From the NCBI GenBank assembly GCA_014529385.2, contig CM043942.1:29326969-29386968 (forward strand): a DNA stretch of 60,000 nt. The letters run 5' to 3'. Each line of letters begins with the position of its first letter. The first letter of the stretch is position 1. Source of the DNA: Adiantum capillus-veneris. Lineage: Eukaryota > Streptophyta > Polypodiopsida > Polypodiales > Pteridaceae. Below the pieces are notes generated by a model. It searched no databases. It saw only the letters and a program-made list of their open reading frames with translations, and was not told where the DNA came from. This document shows, piece by piece, positions 32,484 to 44,284 of this stretch. Both the position numbers and the translations under genes were made by a program.

Positions 32484-34355
32484 TTATACTGACTGGTTTA
32501 TTCGTATTGCTCCTTCATTGCGCTGTTTCTGACGCAGTAGTCTTCTTTTCTCCATTCTTTCCTTCGCCTCGGCTTGCGCTTCCTCCACAATCTTTTTCTT
32601 TTTCTGGACACGCAGCTTTTCTTGATGTATTTTGAGAAGCATGTCTTGGGTTAGCGGCAAAAGATACTTTTTCACTCTGCATCCACTAATCCAATTGGGC
32701 ATTTCTTCTCCGTCTAATGTAGCAAGCTTGACGGCTCCACTTGGTGATAGATCTTTAATCACCAGAGGTCCCATCCCTCGCTTTTTAAGCTTCTTAGCAT
32801 GCTGTTTCAGAGTGTAAACTAGGACATAGTCCCCAACTTTAAACTCTTTAGTCCGCACATGCTTATCAAAAAATTCCTTTTGTCGCCTTTTTTGAGCGTA
32901 GATAGAAGCTACTGCTTTTAGGCGAAGCTCATCTAGCTTTTCCAGGTCATCTATTCTATCAGAAAGCTCGTGCCCTGTCCACTCTAGATCCTTAGCCACC
33001 CTTAAGGTTGAAATCAAGAATTCTATTGGTAAGATAGCATTTAGCCCAAAAACCATGTTATATGGGGTCGTTCCTATTGATGTTTTATATGCTACCCTAT
33101 ATGCCCATAATGTTGAATGCAACTTTTGGTCCCAGTCAGTTCTCGACTCAGATACAATCTTCGTAAGGACCGTGCATATGGTTTTGTTTGTTGCTTCAGC
33201 TTGTCCGTTTGCTTGTGGATGATACGGGGCTGATTTCCTATGGATTACCATGAATTCATCTAGAAGGATCTCTATCACTTCATTTATGAAATGTGTGCCT
33301 CGATCACTCACAATTTCTATTGGCAATCCATATCGTACAAAGACGTATTCATATAGAAATTGTGCCGTGGTCCTGGCATCTGCTTTTTGAGTTGCCTTTG
33401 CTTCGACCCACTTTGTTAGATAGTCTGTAGCCACAATGATGTATTGTGCATGAGTCTTATATGCAGGAGGTGAAATGGGTCCGACATAATCAATCCCCCA
33501 TTTTGCAAAAGCTCTTGCCCCCATCATTGGTCTAAGCGGCATATCATCTCTTTTAAGTGGTACTTTGGTCCGCTGACAGTCATCACACCGTTTAACGTAT
33601 TCCTCAGCGTCCATATGTAATGTTGGCCACCATATTCCTGCGGCTAAGACAAGTTTTGTTGTCTTATCACCTGAGAAATGGCCTCCACCTACTCCTCCAT
33701 GAGCTTGCTCCAGGATTATCACATACTCAGACTCTGATGCGCAAATCCTAAGCTGGTTGTCTTTACCTCTCTTATAGAGTTGATCTCCTATTAAAGCGTA
33801 ATCTCTAGCTTCTGTCTCTACAAATTTCTGACGAGCTTTTGACGTTCCTTCTGGGAAAGTTCTATTTGTGAGATATTCAACAATATACTGACTCCATTCT
33901 GGAGCGATCATTATCTGATATAATGTCGAATACTCTGCTGGCGGTTTTGATGAACATACAATACATACAGTGACATATTCATGTACGCTTTCTTTCATTC
34001 CTGGCCAATAGACTCCCAATTGTAACAAATTCCTATATGTGTTCCTTCTTGAACAATGAAATGCACATTCCTGAACATGTGCTTCGCGCAGATATATATT
34101 ATATTCCTCAGGATTGATGCATAGTCGTAAAACATGATCATTTCCCAATCGATACAACCTTCCTGCAACCAATTGAAGATTCTTGGATTGCTGAATAGCA
34201 ATATGTTTCAGGTTGTATTCTCTTCTATCAAACTCTCCTCCATAGGTTAATAGGTTAACGACATTTTGAGACCACTTCGGTATCATTTCTATGTTGAACA
34301 AGTACGCGTCTGGCATGTCGTCATCTACTCCTATAGGGTCTTCTCCATTCGTCAA
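32484..34355 (-). CDS. Integrase of the 19.2-kb element with duplicated HHCC domain
   Basis: Inserts element cDNA into host DNA. The 623-codon frame is open. Two N-terminal zinc modules occur in tandem: H93, H100, C131, C134 and H219, H226, C257, C260, each HX6H...CX2C. They sit in 126-residue units that also repeat P-x-WSQ (P26/P152) and the LY motif (Y68/Y194). The core has D289 (WGIDYVGPI), D351 (EIVSDRGTHF) and E387 (HPQANGQAEATN), the last two 35 residues apart. A GPY/F-like C-terminal part (KVGDYVLVYTLK, KKRGMGPLVIKDL) is followed by a Lys/Glu/Arg-rich helical tail. No chromodomain is visible. The frame is preceded in phase by a TGA at 34356-34358 that separates it from RNase H (probably CGA earlier), so the polyprotein is broken although this domain is not. 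Confidence 0.88.
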   Translation of the reverse strand: MTNGEDPIGVDDDMPDAYLFNIEMIPKWSQNVVNLLTYGGEFDRREYNLKHIAIQQSKNLQLVAGRLYRLGNDHVLRLCINPEEYNIYLREAHVQECAFHCSRRNTYRNLLQLGVYWPGMKESVHEYVTVCIVCSSKPPAEYSTLYQIMIAPEWSQYIVEYLTNRTFPEGTSKARQKFVETEARDYALIGDQLYKRGKDNQLRICASESEYVIILEQAHGGVGGGHFSGDKTTKLVLAAGIWWPTLHMDAEEYVKRCDDCQRTKVPLKRDDMPLRPMMGARAFAKWGIDYVGPISPPAYKTHAQYIIVATDYLTKWVEAKATQKADARTTAQFLYEYVFVRYGLPIEIVSDRGTHFINEVIEILLDEFMVIHRKSAPYHPQANGQAEATNKTICTVLTKIVSESRTDWDQKLHSTLWAYRVAYKTSIGTTPYNMVFGLNAILPIEFLISTLRVAKDLEWTGHELSDRIDDLEKLDELRLKAVASIYAQKRRQKEFFDKHVRTKEFKVGDYVLVYTLKQHAKKLKKRGMGPLVIKDLSPSGAVKLATLDGEEMPNWISGCRVKKYLLPLTQDMLLKIHQEKLRVQKKKKIVEEAQAEAKERMEKRRLLRQKQRNEGAIRINQSV

Positions 34356-34742
34356 TCACGAAAGATGATCAGCTCTAAGATGTGTTTTTCCTTTCTTTAC
34401 TACTACCGTGAAGTCGAATTCCAGTAGGATAATGAACCATCTCACTATTCTCCCGGTATTGCATGGTTTATTCACTAGGTAGAGCAAGGCTTGGTGATCC
34501 GTAAAAAACACAAACTTGTTGGCTAGAAGATAATGCCGAAATTTCTTCATAGCATATATCATTCCTAATCCTTCCCGCTCTGTTGTGGTGTAATTCTTCT
34601 CTGCATTGTTGAGCTGTCGACTGGCGTAACAGATAGGAAAATCCATGTTTCCTTCTTCTGGCTGAGCCAGAATGCATCCTATTGCATATGCCAAAGCATC
34701 TATATGCACATGGAATATCTTCTCCCAATCTGGTGATTTCAA
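34356..34742 (-). pseudogene. RNase H of the 19.2-kb element
   Basis: Gypsy RNase H: HVHIDALAYAIGCILAQ (D where the first catalytic Asp is expected), YASRQLNNAEKNYTTTEREGL (Glu), YLLANKFVFFTDHQALLYLV (Asp), GKTHLRADHLS. It ends in TGA. Its start overlaps the RT frame with a one-base shift near 34740, and it continues in phase into integrase after the stop. Confidence 0.87.
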
Positions 34743-37610
34743 ACTGGAGCAGTAATGAGTGCCTCTTTCAATTTCTTGAACGATTCCTCACACTCCTCTG
34801 TCCATTCAAAGTTCACTATTAGCCTGTAAAGTGGTTGGCCTATTATAGCGTACATGTAAATGAATCGTCTATAATATCCGCAATGTCCCATAAAGCTCTG
34901 TACTTGTTTCGCATTGGTTGGTCTAGGCATATCCACTATAACTTTTATCTTCTCTAAATCCGTGGATATCCGTTTTGTGAGACAATATGTCCCAGAATTC
35001 TGCCTGTCGGACCATAAACACACATTTCTCAGGATTGAGACAAATGCGATATGTCCTACATTTCTCAAATACTTTTCTTAGGTGTTCTAGATGCTCATCT
35101 CTCAGAAGAGAATGTACACATAAGTCATCCATGTATATTTCTAGAAACAACCTTAAGTATTCTTTGAAAGCATGCGTCATCAGCCTCTGGAAGGTTGCGG
35201 GAGCATTGGTTAGACCAAAAGGCATAACCCGATAAGCATAAATTCCCCACTCCGTTGCAAAAGCTGTTTTATGTTGATCTTCCAGTGCTATGGCTAGCTG
35301 GTTATATCCTGAAAAACCATCAAGAAAAGAGTATGATGTTTTCCCTGATACACGCTCTAGAACATGATCAGTTATCGGCAAGGGATAATTGTCCCTGATT
35401 GTTGCAGCATTCACTTTCTTTAAGTTGACACACACTCGGAGTTTTCCGTTCTTCTTGGGTACCACCACAATTGGAGATACCCAATCGGTGTGTTCAATCT
35501 CGTATATGAATTCAGCTTCCATTAGCTTATCTATCTCTTCTTTGATTCGCTTAGCAAAAGTATCATTATATGTGTATGGTCTCTGTCTGCTAGGCTTTGC
35601 GTCTTGTTTCAGTGGGATTGTGTGTTGGCATATCGATGGGTCAACCCCCTTTAAGTCCTTATAAGACCATGCAAACACATCCCTATACTCTCTGAGAAGA
35701 CTCAAAAGTCTCTCTTCCTCGCTTGGAGACAAATCTGTGGCTATGTACACCGGTCTAGGTGGCTCACCTGGAGCTGCTAAATCAACTTTTTTTGCATCCT
35801 CCGGTCCGTCATAAGATTCGTTCTCCTTTCTCTCTCGAATAGATAGGGTTAATACCACCTTCCTATCCTCTATTGTGAATTTCCTATAGTGAGAGGGAAC
35901 ATCCATGTTTTCCTTGATTTTGGCGTTTTCGTCCTCTCCACTCTCAATTTCTGTCGTCCAAACTTCTTTCAGAGTTTTCTTGAGCTCTCTGTACTTGTTT
36001 CTACGTTCTAGCTTGGACTCCGTGTGTTCTCTGTTGCGCTTGTTCTTTTCTGATTTTTCAGTTTCAGTTTTCGTTCCATTCCTTTGAACTTGATTTCTTG
36101 AGCCTTTTTTATTTTTTCGTAAGCTCTTTTGATCATTGCCTCTCATTCTTCCAGAAACCTTGTCCTTAACACAATCTTCCGCCTTTACTAGCATTAGGAA
36201 TTGATTTTTTCCTCTTATTCTAGGCATCGGATTGGTTCTAACCCCCTTTGTTTTTTTCTTTGCTCTATAGCGTTTCTGGCGTTGTTTAGTTTGGTTCGGA
36301 AAATCATAAAATCGGACATCCGTTATAGTTTCTTCGTTTCCGCTTGAATTGTCCGTTGACTCATTGTCTGCTTCATTTCCCCACTCAGGATGATCGGGAA
36401 TGTCGTGAAACACCTCCTCTTCATCTTCCTTTTCCAGTGTATCGTTCTTTTCAGTTTCTTTTTCGAGTACAGTTCTCAACATGAAGTACGGAACCACGTC
36501 GTACCCGTCCTTGTCGCAAAATTTTGTTGTGGGACCATCCGGAATTGCACAAACATCTAGGGTTGCTAGAATGTGTGTCCATTCTAATGGTTCAAGCGTG
36601 TCCTCTGGAAAGGGTTCTCCTATATAAGCTTCGTCTTCGATAGCCCTTTCTAAAACACATTCTTCTCGTTTCAGACTTCCACATTGCGAAGCTCCACACA
36701 TCCATAACTCCTTGGGTTTACCTAACCAAGCTGGAAATTCGAATCCCGCCAAAGTAGCTGAATCAAACTCCTCCACCGGTGTTCGGTTCACATCTTTGTA
36801 GCTATGGTCTTTCAGGTTCACACGTGTAGTGGTTTCCATATTTCTCAGGTATATGTGATCGTAGCCCCAATCCTGGACCATTTTCAACTGTCTCATGAAT
36901 GGTCTTCCCAGTATGATATCATAGTTATTCTCCTTGCCAAAATTGACAATAGCAAAAGTATGTTCGTATTCAATGCCGCAAGAAGTCACTACGACTTTCT
37001 CTAATAACCCCATAGGTTTCTCCATGTGTCCATCTGCTAATTGGAGTTTCAACCTAGTCTTCCTTATTGCTGGTTTCCCCCATTTTTTCCAGATTTCTTT
37101 TGTAGCAATGGCTACCCCAGCTCCGCTGTCTAGTATTGCCATCGTGTTTACTCCTTGGAATTCAACTGGTAAGGTTGTATTCCCCTCTTCACCTTCGCAA
37201 TACTCTCCGACCTTGTTTAAGGGTACAAGCTTAGCGTTCTTTTGTGGTTTACTCAGCTCTTGTATACCCTCTTGCAGTCTCGATGTTGGGTCTTTTACCC
37301 CAAATTTCTCCAAGCATTTTCCTACAGTGGTCCACATATGTGGTCTTAACCTCAAATGCTCAGATAGAGTGATAGTGCATGTCACTGGTGTTGACAAGAT
37401 CTCTATCAATCCTTGCGAGTCCATGACTTTTTCTGATGAGATTCTTTGTGAGGGAAGTGCTCTAGTCTCGGATTTTGCTTCATACTCTCCTAAGTATGAA
37501 GGTAAGGTATTCAGTGAATGAGGTTTGCTCTCCATTGTTCTAACAGAGCCCCCATCTCCCCAGTAAGATTGCAGATCCAAGTCCACTTGAGATACTGCCT
37601 CAAATTCCAC
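34739..37610 (-). pseudogene. Protease and reverse transcriptase of the 19.2-kb element
   Basis: The frame from 37610 carries a retropepsin (GVNTMAILDSGAGVAIATKEIW; flap/strand YDIILGRPFMRQLKM), then a long Lys/Glu-rich linker (about residues 400-640). RT follows: [59 protein letters not shown], catalytic box EIYMDDLCVHS. Near 34985 a frameshift moves the reading into the 34739-35068 frame (DMPRPTNAKQVQSFMGHCGYYRRFI, gypsy connection/thumb). Upstream, the same frame is joined to Gag with only 12 codons and one TAG (37647-37649) between them. The Asp-Ser-Gly and YMDD residues are intact. Confidence 0.88.
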
Positions 37611-37646
37611 TATGGGAGGATTCCTGATGTCCTTTTCCCAATTTTT

Positions 37647-39656
37647 CTAATTAGCTTGGCAACTTAGCTCGTTTGCAAAGTTTGTCTCTCTCACTTGTTT
37701 CCAAAATTCATTGTAATCATCATCTCTTCCGTAAGACCTCTGTATGACTGGATGAAAACTCTCTATCTCCTGATCGGTTGTGTTCAACACTATGCGGTCA
37801 TCCTTGTGTGTATTTTCAGGCTTTTGTGCACTGGGAGTCTTTTCAGCTACCCGTGAAACAATAGTCTCTTCCTGAATTGGGTTTTCCGTTCCACAATTCA
37901 TTGTTTCTTTTGGTGGTTCTAATAAGGCTTGTGCAGTTTCGATCATTCTCTGGCACATTTCAAGTCTCTGCTTTTCCAATTCCGCGTTTGGGTATGTCAT
38001 CCACCTCTGTTCTTGTGTTTGGTTGTTCTTTAACCTAGCTTCGTAAGCTCTCATCAGTGCGTCCAATGGTTCGTGTACTTTGTCGACTAGCACTGATCCC
38101 CCTGAGCTTAAGCTAGTTGTTTCTTTGATACTCTTTTGTTTCGTTCCTTCAGGGCTCATCTCTCCTTTCCCGTTTTGACTCTCAAGTTTTTCTAATCTAT
38201 CTTTAGTTCGCTTTAGTTCCTCAGCTAGAATAGCGTCTTCACGTTCTTTTCTCAACTTCATGCGTGCTTTTCTAGATTTCCATGTGTTTTTCTGACTCCG
38301 CGGTCCTTGACTAACCACTTCAGTCGCTAACTTTCCATTCTCAGGTTCTCTAGTGGTTTTCTTAGCTTGAGCTCTAGTAACAACTTGCGTTGGTATCAGA
38401 GTTTCATTTTCAGACCCACTACTGGTAGGAATAGTTTCTAGCATATTCAATGTCGTCTTTTGCACTTTGTTTGGATTCTTTGAACAATCCTCAATGAAGT
38501 GAGTAACCCCACACTCAGTGCAATAAGCGTTAATTCTAATGATTTCCGTATGTGGGCAAACATTCATCAAATGGTCACCTCCACACTTGTAACAAGGTCC
38601 TAGTGCTGGTCTTGGTCCCATTTGATTCGTCCTTTGTGGATAGGATGGTCTTTGTCCTGTTAACCCTCCATGAGCTATGAACATCAATGTTCTTGCGTCC
38701 AAATTGTATCTCTCTTCATCAGAAGCACTTGTAATTGTTGGTATTCCAACATTCCCAATCTTGCCCCATGGTTCTGGTTGTTTGGGTTCTTCTGGTGGGT
38801 AATACACAGTTGGAGACATGTGTGCACCAGATTCTTCATAATAGGCTTGAACATGCACTAGGGCTTGTTCTTCCTGATTCTCTAAGGTTGGTGCATATCT
38901 AATGCCTACTGGTCTTGCTCCTGGTAAAGGTGGTTGTTGTCCCAATACCGGTTGCGGTCTTTCTATCCCCATAGGTCCTGGTACATTTCCCGTTGGGTAT
39001 CGAGGTACTGGATGTACTTGAGGTGGTGCTAATTGAGCAGGAGGTGCATACTGACACTCCCTTACATACCCTTTGTTGTAATAGCACTCCTCTGTTGGAT
39101 GGTTTGTCCATTTTTGTTCAATAGCACACCATTTCAGTGTTTTTGGAAATGGTTTTTGGTATGGTGCCATCCTTTTTAGAGCATCTTCTATCATTTGCTC
39201 GACATTTGGCATGGTTGTTGTTTGAACATTATTTTTAGTGGTAGTCTCGCTCGCTACGGAGGAAGAGCTAATGGATGCAAAATCTGTATCCGCTGACACC
39301 TCTCCATAAACCATACAGTTATCCACTAAGTACAATGCTTCTCTCGTCACTTGCTCGAAACTTGTACAAGCTTTCAAGTGCAAGTCCTTCTTGAGAGTGT
39401 CGTTCCTCAGTCCCTCAATAAAGAGAACAGATAGTCTGTCATCTTGTGGTCGTTCACGTACTGGACATCTCTCAATGTATTGTTTGAAGCGAAGTGAAGC
39501 TTCCTTCACTTTTTCGTGTTCTCTCTGTTTAAAAGCATATATTTGTGAGACCGTATTGTGCTTAATCCCTCGTTTTGAGAATTCCTCAGCAAACTCTCTT
39601 AGCAAATGGTCAATGTCATGGAATCCCCCTATGTTCAGCGGTTGAAACCATGTCAA
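37647..39656 (-). pseudogene. Gag C-terminal part of the 19.2-kb element
   Basis: Retrotransposon Gag core at the start: MTWFQPLNIGGFHDIDHLL, AFKQREHEKVKEASLRFKQY, FEQVTREALYLVDN. Two zinc knuckles of unusual CX2CX3HX4C spacing follow: CYKCGGDHLMNVC and CTECGVTHFIEDC. The rest is Lys/Glu-rich with coiled-coil character (KARMKLRKEREDAILAEELKR). It ends ...SCQAN then TAG, after which the frame runs on in phase into protease-RT. The start coordinate is the frame opening, not a real initiation site; it is joined to the upstream Gag part by a frameshift. Confidence 0.85.
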
Positions 39657-40933
39657 TGCCGTACCTTCTCGGCTCTTAAGACTTGCTTAAAGAGTGACAC
39701 ATGTGCATACGGATCTCCCGAACCACCATACTTCTTTGGCATACACTTCGCTACTTGAGATGGTCTCATACGTCTATGGTCTACTACCAATCTCATTGCT
39801 CCTGTGTCCTGGCTAAAGCTTTCTCTAGCATCATGGACTTCATGGGTTACCCTTGTCGGTTCTCCTGCCCTGAATCTACTACTAGGAGGTAAATGTGATG
39901 GTTCCGCTTCGAACCTTGGACCTGGAGTGGTATACGTGGGGATTGGAAGTGCACTACCTGGATTCGTATCCATTGACTCTCTAGAATGTAATGATCCCAT
40001 TGGTCCGGGCTTCGAGTACTGAGGTTGACTGAAAGAGTCAGCAGCCTGAGTTCTTTGTCCTCCTGTCGTCATTGGGTTTTGCCCTCCATTTGTTGGTGCT
40101 GGTCTTTGTGAGCTAGAAGTAACATAATACTGATGTAGTGGCCCCCCAAAGTATGTATATCCTTCTAATTCTTTCTTGCCCATTGTTGAGTATTGCCTGC
40201 CATACTTGTCGTAAGCGGCAATTTTCATTTCCGATCCCTCTGTGTAGGTAAAGACATAAAGTCTTTTTTGGTCTGTCAACTCTCCGGTGTAGGGTTCTTC
40301 ACATCTATAATAGAGATCTTGCTCCCCATTATTATATTTGTATAGCCCCACATAGATGTTATCAGTGTTGATCCTTGTAGTTTCATTCTCTCTTCTTAAC
40401 CTCGCATCAGGGAAGTTCATTATTGGTGCCTTCTCCTCAAGTTCTTCATCTACTTTGGCTTTGGTGCCCATCAATCCCCACTTGTCCACAATGTTAGGGT
40501 TTAGGACTACCAAGTACATGGTACCCTCGTCATCTAGATATCTATCTCCGCTATAGCTCACAGGCACTAAGTCCTTGAACTCACTAGGTCTCTCTTCTAT
40601 CTTTACACAATAGCGGTCCATTCCATCCTTGTAGATCTTGGCACCTTGCTCATTGTCGTACTGGTATTTTATGAACAATAGCTTCATTGTGGCGGAAGGG
40701 TTTGATGATCCTGCTGCCATATTTTCTCTGTTGTTCAGGTTCAAGTGTTCCAAGTGTTCGGTGAAAATCTCGTAAGATCTCTCCGAAGAAGTATCAGAGA
40801 CACTTCCTTCAAAGATCGGCTCTAATGGTTGCACCCAACTTTGGTTTACACTTCCCTCGGTTGATATGACACTTGCTGGTTCCCCTTGTTTTGGTTGGTT
40901 ATTCTGGAGGTTCCTGCCCGATCTCAAATTCAT
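39653..40933 (-). pseudogene. Gag N-terminal part of the 19.2-kb element
   Basis: I take the ATG at 40931-40933 (MNLRSGRNLQNNQ) rather than the TTG one codon upstream. LRSGR near the N-terminus is shared with the Gag of the 8.9-kb element. Residues about 80-260 form an unfamiliar, probably folded region (LLFIKYQYDNEQGAKIYKDG, YVGLYKYNNGEQDLYYRCEE, KRLYVFTYTEGSEMKIAAYD). A Pro/Ser/Gly-rich linker follows, then the Gag core begins (KYGGSGDPYAHVSLFKQVLRAEKV). It stops at TGA 39653-39655. The downstream frame starts inside the core, and the segment normally between them is missing, so a small deletion caused the frameshift. Confidence 0.82.
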
Positions 40934-42340
40934 CAATTCCCCTAAAGGACTTTAACTTTTCCGTCTCGGCAATTTGTTTTCCCCAAGTTTTTGTGGTCAG
41001 AATTGATCCAAATTGATTGATACTTGGTCAATTGTTTAATCTTGTCAGTTGGACAACTTCTGTTTCATCAAGTGAGAATTTTGTTGCAGTTATGCTGAAA
41101 AAGACATTATACGCGTATGATGTCTCTTTTCACAGATTTAGACTATTTTGGTTATGCTCACTCTCAGTAGGCCCCTTATGCTCTTTCCACTCACAAAATT
41201 CAGTTTGAACTTTGTTTGAGCAAGTTATGGCTAATTTAGGCTTTTCTTGCCAATTTTCCGCTTTTAACTTGTTTTTTGGGTCAATTGTGATCCAAATGGG
41301 ATGAAACTTGAAATATAACCTCTAGACAGCTATTACAATGGATCTGTGTTAGCAAAGTATCAAAATATGTCCAAAATTAGGTCAAAGACATAATACGCGT
41401 ATGATGTCTTTTTCATCAATTTGGGTCAAAACTTGATATTTATGCTTCCAACAGTGCTTGTAACAATCTTGTCAGGTCAGATATAAAAAATAAGCAGTGG
41501 ATGTGCCAAAAGACATTATACGCGTATGATGTCTTTTGTCCCAGATTTTGACTATTTTTGGTTTTAAGCCTTCTCCAATGTTTATAATTGAGTTTCAAGT
41601 GTTTTTGTCAGGTTTGAATGTAAAAACAAGATCTGAATCCAAAATTTCCTATTCTTTGCGTTTCTTGGACTCCGACTTGTCTTTTTGGGTTTCTTTGAGT
41701 GTTAATGCTCTTGTTTTAAGTTGAAATTAGGGTATAACCCCCCCTTTTGAACACTCTGGTAAAGTCAAAATTTTTGTTTTGGTCTCTATTGGTTATTTAG
41801 ACTTCATACGCGTATGATGTCTAAAGTTGCAGATTTCCTGTTTTTTGGCACAGAATCCTTTCTAAAGCTTTCTCTAGTGCTCAGCAACTCCCAGATACAC
41901 AGAAAATTTCTCTAACTTTTGTTTATTGCAAGTTTCACTACTAACTCGACGGTTTAGTGATCTAACATGCAATCAACCATATCAAGCAAATACTCCAATG
42001 ATTATTAGCTCTAGATCAGGATCAAATGAAGTCCTACCTAAGCTATTCCTAATCATAAAATGGGTTTGGTAATTGTGACTTTAAAGATATCCACTGTCAC
42101 TCACGGACTAGCAAATTCTTCTTCTATCAACAACTACTCAACACCAACAAAACAACAAACAAATCTAAGCTAAACTAAAAATACTGTCAACACGGAAGAC
42201 CCAGGAATACCCCACTTCCTAGTATCTCTCGAGATCTTCGGAGTCCACCACTCCTAGATCTTTTCTAACTAAAGTATACAAAGTAGTTTATACGACTCAC
42301 CTCGTAGGATTAGTCTAAGGTCACCTACTTAGGGCTCTCG
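40934..42340 (-). other. 5' leader of the 19.2-kb element
   Basis: About 1.4 kb between primer site and gag, without a credible gene. It contains palindrome array A and, near the primer site, the run of short A/C-rich sequence typical of plant gypsy leaders. Confidence 0.75.
41102..41822. promoter_or_regulatory. Palindrome array A: four copies of the 24-bp inverted repeat in the gag leader
   Basis: Copies at 41102-41125, 41386-41409, 41511-41534 and 41799-41822. On the plus strand the right arm CGTATGATGTCT is identical in all four, while each left arm has one change (ACATTAT, ACATAAT, ACATTAT, ACTTCAT). Centre-to-centre distances are 284, 125 and 288 bp, echoing array B. The copy nearest gag ends 169 bp upstream of its ATG. 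In the sense RNA the arm changes create C-A or similar mismatches, not compensating pairs. This favours a DNA-level site or decay over a conserved RNA stem. Confidence 0.85.
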
Positions 42341-42360
42341 TCCCCGGCAGCGGCGCCAAA
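42341..42360 (-). other. Primer binding site of the 19.2-kb element (tRNA-Asp type)
   Basis: The minus strand starts TTTGGCGCCGCTGCCGGGGA. TGGCGCCGNTGCCGGGGA is complementary to the 3' end of plant tRNA-Asp, with one variant base. The same 20 bases occur in the 8.9-kb element (56711-56730). Confidence 0.88.
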
Positions 42361-43379
<1,019 letters not shown>

Positions 43380-43620
43380 CCCTAGAATCTCTTCTTCGTA
43401 ACAGAGATGTTGTGATTGAAACATTCTCATGTATGACATTCCATGAGTGGGAAATAGAACAAACTAAAAAGGTCAGGGAAAAAATCAAAGAATTTAGAAT
43501 AAATTTAAACAGGGTAGGCTTGTGGAAGGGTGTAATTGATGCTTATCATTTGATGATGCCACTCATGTATGCAATTTGTAATCTTGATAAGAGGTTTAAA
43601 TGTTTTGATAAAGAAAGGTG
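43380..43620 (+). pseudogene. Second hAT transposase, 3' part
   Basis: Directly continues the frame broken at 24193. Counting the CCCTA duplication once gives ...CTYFYTLESLLRNRDVV in one frame. This part has ESLLRNRDVVIETF, FHEWEIEQTKKVREKI and the hAT mid-region WKGVIDAYHLMMPLMYAICNLDKRFKCFD. A TGA follows at 43619. The C-terminal dimerisation region is not recognisable beyond it; a microsatellite begins 90 bp downstream. Confidence 0.75.
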
Positions 43621-43702
43621 AATGCTTCTTTTGTTGAAAAAAATACGCCCCTCTCTCTCTATCGGCCTGCTCAGGAAGTTGACTACCATAAGATGGAATG
43701 CA

Positions 43703-43705
<3 letters not shown>

Positions 43706-43798
<93 letters not shown>
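43706..43798. repeat. Compound microsatellite (TC)n(AC)n
   Basis: About 27 TC units followed by about 19 AC units. Like the one at 1053-1144, it lies just past a conserved block of a hAT relic. Confidence 0.95.
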
Positions 43799-43800
<2 letters not shown>

Positions 43801-43927
43801 AGCACATCCAGCAGATGGGCACGCACTGGTCAACATGATGCCTGCTTGGAATGTTACAAATCTAGTGCGCATTGGTCGACGGGTTGCCTTCTTGGAATGT
43901 TATCTCTAGGAATGTGATGGGCGAATG

Positions 43928-43930
<3 letters not shown>

Positions 43931-43959
<29 letters not shown>

Positions 43960-44233
43960 TTCTCATTAAAAAAATACTAAAAGGAAAACCCTTCCCTTTT
44001 CATTTCATTGCACATTTCTTTTAGAGCTATTTCGACCACTTTTTTCCTGTTGTTGTTGGTGATGTGGTTCGGGGAAGTTTTAGATCCGTAGCAATTTACA
44101 GCATTAAAAGAAAAAATTGGCGGTTCCTGATGGTCGATTGGGTTTGGGGATTTCTCGCGGAAAATTTTACAAGAAGCGGGAGCCATAAGGATAGTGAATT
44201 ATATAGACAAAGTTCTTTATCATTCTCACTCAT

Positions 44234-44284
<51 letters not shown>

